Positions 42,562 to 51,465 of a stretch of DNA of 64,000 nucleotides are shown in pieces. Source of the stretch: Atopomonas sediminilitoris (GTDB lineage Bacteria; Pseudomonadota; Gammaproteobacteria; Pseudomonadales; Pseudomonadaceae). The notes below the pieces were generated by a model. It made no database searches, was not told the DNA's origin, and saw only the letters and a program-made list of their open reading frames with translations. Each line of letters begins with the position of its first letter. Position 1 is the stretch's first letter. A program made the position numbers and the translations under genes. The stretch is from the NCBI RefSeq assembly GCF_022601735.1, contig NZ_JAKUMM010000007.1, positions 62,001 to 126,000 of the forward strand, written 5' to 3'.

Positions 42562-45395
42562 ACCCCCGTTACGGCATCCGCCGTTTTGCCCTGCTCAACA
42601 CCGCCGGCTACAGCCTAGGCGTATTTCCGCTGGAAAAGCCGTTATCGATTTACGGTGCCAACAACTTGGGCAAATCGGCGTCGATCAACGCCTTGCAGTT
42701 CCCGATTTTGGCGCGCATGTCCGACATGAGCTTTGGCAAGTACAGCCTTGAGCAGTCGCGCAAGTTCTACTTCGCCAGCGACACCAGCTACATCTTGGTG
42801 GAGCTGGAACTAGCCCACGGCCGCCATGTGATTGGTGTGGCCGGGCGCGGCCCCGGTGGCGGCTTTGGCCATCAGTTTTTTGTCTATCAAGGCGATCTGG
42901 ATCTGGCGCATTACCAGAAAAACGGCACCTGCCTGCGCCAGCGCGAGTTGTTCGCCAACCTTGAGCGCGAAGGCATTGTCGCCCACGAGGTTAAACCTGA
43001 AGAGCTGCGCCGCTTGCTGGTCGGCGGCCACACCTCGATTCCGCTCGACCTGACGCTGATCCCGCTGCGCTCAACCAGCGAGCAAAGCCTGAAAACCTTC
43101 CGCGCGCTGTTTATCAACCTGCTGCACATGCGTGAAATCACCGCCGCCAAGCTCAAGCAACTGTTTCTGGATGCCTTTGAGCACAGCCTGCGCTCCGGCA
43201 GCGTCGACTACATTGCCGCCTGCGAAGAGGCTTTTCGCGATGTGCGCCGCATGGAGCAGGACTACCACGCACTGGTCACCGCCGGCCCCTTGATTGATGC
43301 ACTCGCCGCCGGCGTGACTCAGCGCGACGTGCTGCGTGGGCGACTGCACAAGCTATCGCCCCTGCTCGATGTGTTGCTATCGAGCTGGCACGACTACGCC
43401 GACGCACGCAAAGAAGAACTGCTTGGCCTGCACGATCACCACCGCCAACAGCAAGACAGTCTGCAACAAGAACAACGCGGCACCACCGCCGAGCTGATGC
43501 GTTTGGAGCGCGATATTGCCGTGCTTGAACAGTGGCACGGCGACTATGAAGCACTGCAACAGCGCTTTGCCCTCGTCAACGACACCGCACAACTTGAACA
43601 GCAATTGCTCGCTGCCAAAGATGTTCACGATGACTTGGCTGGCGCCATTGCCCAGTCGCGTCAGTTCACCAGCGCCGACCTCGACGCCCGCGTGCGCGAG
43701 CTGGATAAACGCTTGAAAGAAGTCCGCGGCAAGCTCGAGCATGCCGACAACAACATCTATTCACGACTGCGCGAGGAGTTCACCCAAGCCGATGTCGAGC
43801 GTTTGATGCGCCTGTTCAACGGCGAGCTGTTCAGCCTGCCGCTGGCAGAAAAAGGCATCACCCTCGCGGGCGACGACTGGGTCCATAACCTTGAGCAGCT
43901 GCTCACACACTTCAGCGGCAACACCCTAACCTTGCCGGGCTTGAGCATCGATCTGTCGAGCATTGAGCCGCCGCAGCTGCAAGCTCTCTCCGACCGCACG
44001 GCGCTGCGCGACCAGAAAGATCGCCTCGAGCGCGAACTCAAACAACTGAAAACCCAGCAAGCGGTTGCCGCCGACATTGCCGCCAGCCGCGCTGAGGTCG
44101 AGCGCCTGTACCAAGCGGTACTCGAAGCGCAAAAAGCGCTGGAAGACTATCGCCGCCTGCAAAGCTTGCAGCAGCAAGCCGCCGAGCAAAGCGCGCAACT
44201 GGAGCAACTGTCTGCCGCGCGTGACGAGCGGGCGCGCACCAGCGACGCCTTTACCGAGCGCGTGCAACAGCTATCGGGCAAGATTCAGCTACTCAGTCGT
44301 CAGCTGGCGGACCTTGAGGCCAAAGAACGCACCCTCGAAGACGCCCTGCGCCGTCGGCAGATGCTACCGGCAGACTTACCGCTAGGGATTCGCTGTATCG
44401 ACCCGGTGGATGACTCGCTCGACAACCTCTTGCCGCTGCTTAACGACTACCAAGACACCTGGCAGCAGCTGATGCGCATCGACCAACAAATCGATGCCCT
44501 GTACGCACAAGTGCGGCTCAAAGGTGTGGCTAAATTCGATAACGAAGAAGACCCCGAGCGCCGCCTAAAACTGCTGGTCAACGCCTACGCGCACCGCCAA
44601 GAAGAAGCCACCACGCTGGCCAAAGCGCGGCGCGCCGCGGTGACCGACATTGCCCGTACGCTGCGCAATATTCGTAACGACTACGACAACCTTGAGCACC
44701 AGCTGGGCCTGTTTAACCGCGAGATCAACCGGCGTCAGGTCTCCAACCTCGAAAGCTTCCGCATTGTGCTGGCCCCGCACCGCGAGGCGCTCAAGCACAT
44801 CGACCAGATCATCCACAGCGCCAGCCAATACGAAGAAGGCGAAACCCTGTCGGTGTTCGACTTAAAAGCCAACCCCGATGAAGACGCGCGCAACGATGCC
44901 GCGCGCGACTTCCTCGCGCAGCTGGTCGCCGCCAATAACAACCAGCTTGGCCTGAAGGATTTGTTTGAGTTGGCGTTTGAGATCACCAAAGTCGGTGGCC
45001 AACCGGTGCTGCACACGGATATCGACGGCGCAGCGTCCAACGGCACCACCATGACCATCAAGGCGCTGACCAACATGTACCTGTTGCTGCACCTGATGGA
45101 CCGCGAACAAGCCAGCCGTATTCGCCTGCCGTATTACTTGGATGAGGCCGCCGACATCGACGAGCGCAACCAACAAGCGCTGATCGAAACCAGCCAGCAG
45201 CTCGGCTTTGTGCCGATTCTGGCCTCGGTCAAGCCGCAAGTCTCTGCCGCCGTGGCGATCGATCTAGAGGGTGGCAGCACGCCGCAGGGGATTTATCTGG
45301 ATGAGGCGGACTGGAAGTTTATCGAACGCCGCGAAGCCGCCCTCTCAGCACACACATCCGATACCACTGAACAGGCTGATTCCAGCATCACTTAA
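42558..45395 (+). CDS. mksB: SMC-like condensin ATPase MksB
   Basis: MksB is the MukB-like SMC ATPase that loops and compacts chromosomal DNA. The 945-residue protein has an N-terminal head with Walker A SIYGANNLGKSASIN. Long coiled coils run from about residue 280 to 430 and 490 to 590, with a hinge between and further coils after. The C-terminal head ends with Walker B-type IRLPYYLDEAADIDER. The length is that of MksB rather than MukB (about 1,490). The next gene downstream is an unrelated cytochrome on the opposite strand, so there is no mksG/jetD nuclease partner. Confidence 0.93.
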   Translation: MNPRYGIRRFALLNTAGYSLGVFPLEKPLSIYGANNLGKSASINALQFPILARMSDMSFGKYSLEQSRKFYFASDTSYILVELELAHGRHVIGVAGRGPGGGFGHQFFVYQGDLDLAHYQKNGTCLRQRELFANLEREGIVAHEVKPEELRRLLVGGHTSIPLDLTLIPLRSTSEQSLKTFRALFINLLHMREITAAKLKQLFLDAFEHSLRSGSVDYIAACEEAFRDVRRMEQDYHALVTAGPLIDALAAGVTQRDVLRGRLHKLSPLLDVLLSSWHDYADARKEELLGLHDHHRQQQDSLQQEQRGTTAELMRLERDIAVLEQWHGDYEALQQRFALVNDTAQLEQQLLAAKDVHDDLAGAIAQSRQFTSADLDARVRELDKRLKEVRGKLEHADNNIYSRLREEFTQADVERLMRLFNGELFSLPLAEKGITLAGDDWVHNLEQLLTHFSGNTLTLPGLSIDLSSIEPPQLQALSDRTALRDQKDRLERELKQLKTQQAVAADIAASRAEVERLYQAVLEAQKALEDYRRLQSLQQQAAEQSAQLEQLSAARDERARTSDAFTERVQQLSGKIQLLSRQLADLEAKERTLEDALRRRQMLPADLPLGIRCIDPVDDSLDNLLPLLNDYQDTWQQLMRIDQQIDALYAQVRLKGVAKFDNEEDPERRLKLLVNAYAHRQEEATTLAKARRAAVTDIARTLRNIRNDYDNLEHQLGLFNREINRRQVSNLESFRIVLAPHREALKHIDQIIHSASQYEEGETLSVFDLKANPDEDARNDAARDFLAQLVAANNNQLGLKDLFELAFEITKVGGQPVLHTDIDGAASNGTTMTIKALTNMYLLLHLMDREQASRIRLPYYLDEAADIDERNQQALIETSQQLGFVPILASVKPQVSAAVAIDLEGGSTPQGIYLDEADWKFIERREAALSAHTSDTTEQADSSIT

Positions 45396-45402
45396 CCAAG
45401 GT

Positions 45403-45951
45403 TTATCCGCGCAGGGGCAACATCCGCTTGAGGGTGTTGTCCTTGCGGATGGCGTGGTGCCATAGCGCAATCAGCGCATGTGCACCGATTAGCCAATAGC
45501 CCAATTTGGCCACGGTTTCGTGCCATTCGATCACCGTCTTAGCCAGCGCCTTATCCTCCCCAATCAGCACAGGAATGGCTAGGCCAAACGGCTCAATCGG
45601 CTTACCCCAACCGCTTAATGCCACCCACCCTGCCAACGGCAAGCCCAGCAAGATGGCATACAAAACCAAATGCCCGAGCTTAGCCAGCACCTGCATGCGG
45701 GGCTGCAAAGCCGGTTCAATCGCGGGGTGGGGTTGGCTAAAACGCCAGCTCATACGTAAGAGCGTCAGCGCCAAAATAGAAAAGCCGGCAAGAAAATGTG
45801 CTTGCTTCATTAAATCGCGTTCTACAGAGCCCTTAGGCCACAGGCCACGGTATTCCATCGTGAAATAAGCCACCATGACTAACAGAACGGTCAGCCAGTG
45901 CATGGCCATGCTGACACTGCCATAGCGTTTAAAGGTGTTATTGATCGACAT
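45403..45951 (-). CDS. Cytochrome b561
   Basis: The 182-residue inner-membrane protein has four hydrophobic segments and the histidines expected to ligate two b hemes: HWLTVLLVMVAYF, HFLAGFSILALTLLRMSWR, HLVLYAILLGLPLAGWVALSGWG and HETVAKLGYWLIGAHALIALWHH. Bacterial b561 proteins such as E. coli CybB move electrons from quinol, in some cases to superoxide. The ATG at 45951 follows a TTGGAG Shine-Dalgarno, better than the TTG at 45966. It converges on mksB with only 7 bp between the stops. Confidence 0.92.
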   Translation of the reverse strand: MSINNTFKRYGSVSMAMHWLTVLLVMVAYFTMEYRGLWPKGSVERDLMKQAHFLAGFSILALTLLRMSWRFSQPHPAIEPALQPRMQVLAKLGHLVLYAILLGLPLAGWVALSGWGKPIEPFGLAIPVLIGEDKALAKTVIEWHETVAKLGYWLIGAHALIALWHHAIRKDNTLKRMLPLRG

Positions 45952-46007
45952 TGCGCACTGCTCCAAAAAAGATAGCCACAGCCTATATGTACAACCTTAA
46001 ATGAACC

Positions 46008-46643
46008 TTAAACCAAGCGCGTCAGCGGCCCACAAAACTGCCCTGGCCGATAGCCCATTAGAGCTAAATCGGTCATGAAACTCAGCGGCGCTTGGCTATC
46101 CAAAGCTTGCAAACGCCGCTCAAGCGCGGCAATGGGTAAGCGATAGCGATAAACACCTAAGGTCAGATGCGGGGTAAAGCGAAACTGATGCGCCGCCTCG
46201 CTATGCTGCGCTTTTAACTGCGTGCGCCATTGACTCACAACCTCCGGCACCTCCACCGCCACAAAGGGTGCATGAGCGAAGCTGCTTAGGTGACGCGTGC
46301 GGCACAGCACAGGCGCGTTATTCAGGCGTTTAAGCTGCTGCATTTGCTGACGCAGCTGTGCCCAGCTGCGTTCGTCCGCGTGATGCGCGCAGCGGGCGGG
46401 AAACCCCGCCACCGCTAAGGTGACATGCGCTTGACGGCGATAATGCGGGGCTAACCAAGGCGCTAAACCCGCTTGCAAACGCGCCAGATACGCCGCCACG
46501 GCTGGCTCGCGCGGCACTAACGCCCACACCGCAAACCAGCGCCGGCCTTGGTGCCAAGCGGCGGTGGGTTGCGGCCGCCACGGCGTGACCTGTCCTTCTA
46601 CTAAGCGGCGCTGCCAATGCAGGCAGTCAGTCCGCTCAAGCAT
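46008..46643 (-). CDS. 2H phosphoesterase family protein (2'-5' RNA ligase/cyclic phosphodiesterase-like)
   Basis: The 211-residue protein carries the two HxT motifs that define the 2H superfamily: HVT in QAHVTLAVAGF and HLT in TPHLTLGVYRY, separated by about 100 residues. Bacterial members act on 2',3'-cyclic or 2'-5' phosphodiester ends of RNA. It diverges from the short ThpR type in having a longer N-terminus (WHQGRRWFAVWALVP is where the usual domain begins). Its start overlaps the end of the hydroxypyruvate isomerase gene by 8 bp, so it is last in that operon. Confidence 0.8.
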   Translation of the reverse strand: MLERTDCLHWQRRLVEGQVTPWRPQPTAAWHQGRRWFAVWALVPREPAVAAYLARLQAGLAPWLAPHYRRQAHVTLAVAGFPARCAHHADERSWAQLRQQMQQLKRLNNAPVLCRTRHLSSFAHAPFVAVEVPEVVSQWRTQLKAQHSEAAHQFRFTPHLTLGVYRYRLPIAALERRLQALDSQAPLSFMTDLALMGYRPGQFCGPLTRLV

Positions 46644-47421
46644 CGGCCCGCCATGCTGCCAGCCAGCCCAATGAATCTAAGGTAGCGCCTTGCGGGCGAT
46701 ACTCGGCGCTCAGCCAGCCGGTGTAGCCCACGGCATTCAAGGCCGCTTTGGCCGCAGCAAAGTCCAGTTTGCCAGTGCCGGGCTGACCACGACCGGGGTA
46801 ATCGGCAAACTGTACATGGCCAATCTGCGCCCCCAATTGCTTGATGCACGCGGCGACGTCGAGCTTTTGTCGCGCCATGTGGTACAGGTCCAGCTGCGCT
46901 TTCACGTTCGGGTGTGCGGTGTGCTGCAACAGCGCTTGCAGATCATCGGGGGTGCTAACAGCAAAGCCTGGCAGGTCCAGCGGATTGATCGCCTCGGTGA
47001 CCACGGCGATATCCAGCACGGCAAAGGCGGTGGCGGTTGTGTGCAGGTTGGCGGCCAAACAGGCCAGCGCGTCAGCCTCGCTGACATTGGCGACAAAACG
47101 GCCGGGCAACACGTTGACCCGTTCGGGTTTAACCACCTGCGCGTAGGCCAAAGCTTCGGCCAAGGCGGCAGCAAACGCCACTTGCTGATCCGGCACACAG
47201 GCCAACCCTGCGCCACCGGCTAACAAATCACCGGCCGGCACGTTGATCAACACCAAGGGCAGCTGCGCCGCCTGTAACGCCGCGCGCAATTCGGCAGCGG
47301 GTACGTCATAGGGGAACTGGATTTCCACCCCGTCAAAGCCTGCTTGCTTAGCGGCGGCCACACGCTCCAGCAACGGCAGCTCGGTAAACAATAGCGAGAG
47401 GTTGGCGCACAGCTTAATCAT
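46636..47421 (-). CDS. Hydroxypyruvate isomerase family protein (Hyi/OtnI-like)
   Basis: The 261-residue TIM-barrel protein begins LCANLSLLFTELPLLERVAAAKQAGFDGVEIQFPYD, shown here only in outline, with family features LVLINVPAGD, VNVLPGR, TEAINPLDLPGF and VKAQLDLYHMA. Hyi isomerises hydroxypyruvate and tartronate semialdehyde; OtnI acts on 2-oxo-tetronates. The adjacent reductase gene (8-bp overlap) supports either role. The LDLYH and GHVQFADYPGR segments provide the expected metal ligands. Confidence 0.88.
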   Translation of the reverse strand: MIKLCANLSLLFTELPLLERVAAAKQAGFDGVEIQFPYDVPAAELRAALQAAQLPLVLINVPAGDLLAGGAGLACVPDQQVAFAAALAEALAYAQVVKPERVNVLPGRFVANVSEADALACLAANLHTTATAFAVLDIAVVTEAINPLDLPGFAVSTPDDLQALLQHTAHPNVKAQLDLYHMARQKLDVAACIKQLGAQIGHVQFADYPGRGQPGTGKLDFAAAKAALNAVGYTGWLSAEYRPQGATLDSLGWLAAWRADA

Positions 47422-48298
47422 GCTCAGGGCTCCGGTGCAGGTACAGCAAAGTCGCGGGGTCTTGCTCGGCGTAGCCGTTGTCGCTGTGCCGGCGCATCAG
47501 GGTAGCGGCGGTATCTGCCATCGGCGCGCTGCTACCCTGCTCCAGACTCAGTTTTACCGCGGTATCTAAGTCTTTGCGCAAGGTGCGCACATGCCATTTA
47601 ATCGGCTCAAACTCGCGCGCGGCCATTTGCGGGGCGAGGATTTGCAGCGGCTTGCTATCAGCAAACCCACCGGCTAATGCCGGCGCCAGCTGGGCGGCGT
47701 CGACACCGCAGCGCTCGGCCAGCGCCACCACTTCGGCAATCACCAAGGCATTGCAGGCCACCAGCATTTGGTTGCACACCTTGGTAACCTGCCCGGCCCC
47801 GACCTCGCCCATGCGCGTGACACGCTGGCTGAGGTGCGCAAGCAAGGGCCTGAGTGCGTCGATATCCGCCGCGGCACCACCGGCCATGACCACCAAACTG
47901 CCAGCCGCCGCGCCTTGCACGCCACCTGACACTGGCGCGTCGATCCACGGCACACCGCGCTCAGCCCACAAACGGGCAGCCATCTCGCACGTGGCGGTGG
48001 GCTCTAAACTGGAGAAATCCACCAGCCGCTGACCCGCGCGCAAATGCTGCGCTAAACCGTGCTCGGCAAACATCAACTCGCGCACGGCGTGCGTGTCCGC
48101 CAGGCACAGCATCAGCACATCACTGTGCTCGGCCAGCTCAGCCAAGCTTTGCGCATGCCGTGCGCCGGCTTGGCGCAGGGGTTCACACTTGCTGGGTGTG
48201 CGGTTAAATACCGTCAACGGCACGCCCGCAGCCAGTAACCGCTGGCACAGGGGTAAGCCCATCAGGCCGATTCCCGCAAAGCCTACTCGTAGCGTCAT
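47414..48298 (-). CDS. Beta-hydroxyacid dehydrogenase (tartronate semialdehyde reductase-like, GlxR/HIBADH family)
   Basis: The 294-residue enzyme has the NAD(P) motif GFAGIGLMGLPLCQRLL at the N-terminus, the substrate-binding block DAPVSGGVQGAAAGSL, and the catalytic lysine block GAGQVTKVCNQML. Members reduce tartronate semialdehyde to glycerate or oxidise 3-hydroxyisobutyrate and L-threonate. Overlap with a hydroxypyruvate isomerase gene favours the C3/C4 sugar-acid role. It leads a three-gene unit (reductase, isomerase, 2H phosphoesterase). No glyoxylate carboligase lies next to it. Confidence 0.88.
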   Translation of the reverse strand: MTLRVGFAGIGLMGLPLCQRLLAAGVPLTVFNRTPSKCEPLRQAGARHAQSLAELAEHSDVLMLCLADTHAVRELMFAEHGLAQHLRAGQRLVDFSSLEPTATCEMAARLWAERGVPWIDAPVSGGVQGAAAGSLVVMAGGAAADIDALRPLLAHLSQRVTRMGEVGAGQVTKVCNQMLVACNALVIAEVVALAERCGVDAAQLAPALAGGFADSKPLQILAPQMAAREFEPIKWHVRTLRKDLDTAVKLSLEQGSSAPMADTAATLMRRHSDNGYAEQDPATLLYLHRSPEHD

Positions 48299-48341
48299 CG
48301 CTTGCTCTCTTGCCGTGCAACATGGCGCCCATGTTAAACGA

Positions 48342-48370
48342 CAAACCCCAGCCTGCGCGGCTGGGGTTTG
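48342..48370 (-). terminator. Terminator of the RND efflux operon
   Basis: CAAACCCCAGCC (48342-48353) and GGCTGGGGTTTG (48359-48370) form a perfect 12-bp stem around TGCGC, 37 bp after the permease stop. The U-tract on the minus strand is short (TCGTTTAAC). Confidence 0.78.
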
Positions 48371-48407
48371 TCTGATTGCTTAAGGCAGTGACGCTATCGC
48401 AGCAGCC

Positions 48408-51400
48408 TTAGTGCTCCGGCTTAACGCGGAACCATGCGGCATACAGCGCTGGCAAGAACAGCAAGGTCAGCGCCGTGGCGACGATCAAGCCCCCCATGAT
48501 CGCCACCGCCATCGGGCCAAAGAACACGCTGCGCGACAGCGGAATCATCGCCAGCACCGCCGCCAATGCGGTCAGCACGATGGGACGGAAGCGCCGCACG
48601 GTGGCCTCGATCGTGGCTTGATAACGGCTCAAACCGTCTTTCACATCCTGCTCGATCTGGTCGACCAGAATCACCGAGTTACGCATGATCATGCCCGACA
48701 AAGCGATGGTGCCCAGCATGGCCACAAAGCCAAACGGCTGCTGGAACAACAGCAAGAACAAGGTCACGCCGATCAAGCCCAGCGGCGCGGTGAGGAACAC
48801 CATCAGCACGCGAGAGAAGCTCTTGAGCTGCATCATCAGCAAGGTCAGCACCACCACGATGAACAACGGGATCCCCGCCGCCACCGAGCCTTGGCCACGC
48901 GCGGAGTCTTCCACGGTACCACCGACACTCAGCAGATAGCCCTCCGGCAGCTTGGCTTGAATATCGCCCAAGCGACCGAGGATTTCCTTGGCCACTGTCG
49001 GCGGCTGCACATCGCTGTAGATATCGCCCCGCACGGTGACCGCCGGCAGACGATTACGACGCCAAATGATGCCTTCTTCGAAGCCGTATTCGAGCGTGGC
49101 AATTTGCGACAACGCCACGCTGCGGTTGGTCTCAGTCGGCACCGCCAAGCTCGATAACAGCTCCAGCTCACGGCGTTCTTTTTCAGGGCCGCGCAGCACG
49201 ATATCGATCAGCTCGTTATCCTCACGATACTGGCTGACCGCCGCACCGGTGATGGCGCTTTGCAAGAAGTTAGACAAGCCCTGCGTACTCACGCCCAAGG
49301 CGCGCGCACGGTCTTGATCGACGTTCAGGCGAATCACCTTGCTGGGTTCTTCCCAGTCTAGGTGCACGTTGCTGACATGCGGGTTTTCCCGCACCTTGTC
49401 GGCCACTTCTCGTGCCAACGCCCGTACGGTAGCAATATGCTCGCCGGAAACTCGGAACTGCACCGGATAGCCTACCGGCGGGCCGTTCTCCAAGCGCGTC
49501 ACACGGGTGCGCACATCGGGGAACTCTTCACGCAACGCATCAATCAACCACTTACGCAAACGCTCGCGGCTCTTGAGCGAGTCGGTCAGCACCACCACTT
49601 GGGCGAAGCTGGCGGCCGGCAACTGTTGATCCAACGGCAGGTAGAAGCGCGGTGAACCGGTGCCGACGTAAGCCACGTAGTTATCCACGCCTTTTTGCTC
49701 TTTGAGCATGGCTTCAAGCTTGGTTACTTGGGCTTGCGTGGCTTTCAGCGAGCTACCCTCGCTGAGTTTTAAGTCCACCATCAGCTCTAAACGCGCCGAG
49801 GCGGGGAAGAACTGTTGCTGCACAAAACGGAAGCCCACCACCGACAGCACGAACAGCACGAGGGTGATCAAGATGACCTTAAAGCGGTTCTCCACGCACC
49901 ACGCCACCAAGCGGCGGAAGCGTTGGTAGAAGCCTGACGCATACGGATCGTGCTCTTTGCCATCGTGCAGCTTGGCCATATCCGGCAGCAGGCGGTCACC
50001 CAGATACGGGACAAACACCACCGCCGCGACCCACGACACCAACAGCGCAATGGTCACCACTTGGAAGATCGAGCGGGTGTATTCACCCGTGCCGGACTGC
50101 GCCGTGGCAATCGGCAAGAAGCCCGCCGCGGTGATCAAGGTGCCGGTCAGCATCGGGAACGCGGTACTGCTCCACGCGTAGCTAGCCGCCTTCATCCGAC
50201 TGAAGCCTTGCTCCATTTTGATCGACATCATCTCCACCGCGATGATGGCGTCATCCACCAGCAGGCCCAGCGCCAACACCAAGGCGCCTAGCGAGATTTT
50301 GTGCAAACCGATGTTGAAGTAGTACATCAGCGCAAAGGTCATCGCCAATACCAGCGGGATGGACAACGCCACCACCAGACCGGCGCGCTTACCCAGCGAG
50401 AAGAAACTCACCAGCAAAACAATCGCCACGGCTTCGAACAACACGCGGACAAACTCACCGACGCCGGTTTTAACCGCCGCAGGCTGGTCCGACACCTTGT
50501 TCAGCGCCATCCCCACCGGCAAAGACTCTTGCAGACGGGCAAACTCGCTTTCTAGCTCAGCTCCGAGGCGCAGGATGTCGCCACCGTCTTTCATCGACAC
50601 GGCAATCGCCAACGCATCCTCGCCCATAAAGCGCACGCGCGGGGCCGGCGGATCAGCAAAGCCGCGATAGACCTTGGCCACATCGGCAATGCGGAAGGTG
50701 CGCTCGCCAAAGCGGATCGGGAACTGCTCGATCTCTTCAACCGTGGAAAAACGCCCCGACACGCGCAAATGAATGCGGTCGCTGGGCGTTTCAAAATAAC
50801 CCGACGAAGCCACCGCGTTTTGCTGTTCCAGCGCTTGCTGCACGGCGGTTAATGGCAAGCCAAGGGTGGCCATTTTGGTGTTGGACAGTTCAATCCAAAT
50901 CTTCTCGTCTTGCAGACCGAGGATTTCCACCTTGCCAACGTTTTGCACGCGTTGCAGGTGCAGCTGCAAGCGGTCGGCGTAATCTTTCAGCACCGCGTAG
51001 TCAAAACCTTCGCCGGTCAGCGCGTAGATGTTGCCGTAGGTGGTGCCGAACTCGTCATTAAAAAACGGCCCAATCGCCTCGCTCGGCAAGGTATGGCGAA
51101 TGTCATTCACCTTCTTGCGAATCTGGTACCACAGATTGGGAATGTCTTTAGAGTGCATGCTGTCGCGCGCCACAAAGGTGACTTGCGACTCGCCCGGGCG
51201 CGAGAACGAGATGATCTTGTCGAACTCGCCGGTTTCCATCAGTTTCTTTTCGATGCGCTCGGTCACTTGACGCGAGACATCTTCGGCACTGGCGCCCGGC
51301 CAAATGGTGCGCACCACCATGGCTTTAAAGGTGAAAGGCGGGTCTTCACTCTGGCCTAAGCGGTCGTAAGCAAACACGCCGGCCAAGGCCAACAGCAGCA

Positions 51401-51461
51401 TCATGTAGCGCACCAGCTCGCGGTTACGCAGTGCCCATGCAGACAAGTTAAAACGCGACAT
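48408..51461 (-). CDS. RND efflux pump inner-membrane permease
   Basis: The 1017-residue permease has the RND plan of twelve membrane helices and two large periplasmic loops. The proton-relay aspartate pair is in LGLLVDDAIIAVEMM (about residue 400). It opens NLSAWALRNRELVRYMMLLLALAG and has QSEDPPFTFKAMVVRTIWPGAS, typical of the MexK/TriC-like subgroup of drug and solvent pumps; I cannot assign substrates. It lies 4 bp after the adaptor gene. No outer-membrane TolC/OprM gene is in the operon, so a shared channel would be needed. Confidence 0.95.
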   Translation of the reverse strand: MSRFNLSAWALRNRELVRYMMLLLALAGVFAYDRLGQSEDPPFTFKAMVVRTIWPGASAEDVSRQVTERIEKKLMETGEFDKIISFSRPGESQVTFVARDSMHSKDIPNLWYQIRKKVNDIRHTLPSEAIGPFFNDEFGTTYGNIYALTGEGFDYAVLKDYADRLQLHLQRVQNVGKVEILGLQDEKIWIELSNTKMATLGLPLTAVQQALEQQNAVASSGYFETPSDRIHLRVSGRFSTVEEIEQFPIRFGERTFRIADVAKVYRGFADPPAPRVRFMGEDALAIAVSMKDGGDILRLGAELESEFARLQESLPVGMALNKVSDQPAAVKTGVGEFVRVLFEAVAIVLLVSFFSLGKRAGLVVALSIPLVLAMTFALMYYFNIGLHKISLGALVLALGLLVDDAIIAVEMMSIKMEQGFSRMKAASYAWSSTAFPMLTGTLITAAGFLPIATAQSGTGEYTRSIFQVVTIALLVSWVAAVVFVPYLGDRLLPDMAKLHDGKEHDPYASGFYQRFRRLVAWCVENRFKVILITLVLFVLSVVGFRFVQQQFFPASARLELMVDLKLSEGSSLKATQAQVTKLEAMLKEQKGVDNYVAYVGTGSPRFYLPLDQQLPAASFAQVVVLTDSLKSRERLRKWLIDALREEFPDVRTRVTRLENGPPVGYPVQFRVSGEHIATVRALAREVADKVRENPHVSNVHLDWEEPSKVIRLNVDQDRARALGVSTQGLSNFLQSAITGAAVSQYREDNELIDIVLRGPEKERRELELLSSLAVPTETNRSVALSQIATLEYGFEEGIIWRRNRLPAVTVRGDIYSDVQPPTVAKEILGRLGDIQAKLPEGYLLSVGGTVEDSARGQGSVAAGIPLFIVVVLTLLMMQLKSFSRVLMVFLTAPLGLIGVTLFLLLFQQPFGFVAMLGTIALSGMIMRNSVILVDQIEQDVKDGLSRYQATIEATVRRFRPIVLTALAAVLAMIPLSRSVFFGPMAVAIMGGLIVATALTLLFLPALYAAWFRVKPEH

Positions 51462-51465
51462 GGAC

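Noticed and set aside
40563-45395. Wadjet/JetABCD plasmid-defence system
   Set aside because: The three condensin subunits are present, but no TOPRIM nuclease (MksG/JetD) gene is adjacent. The region is better read as chromosomal MksFEB.
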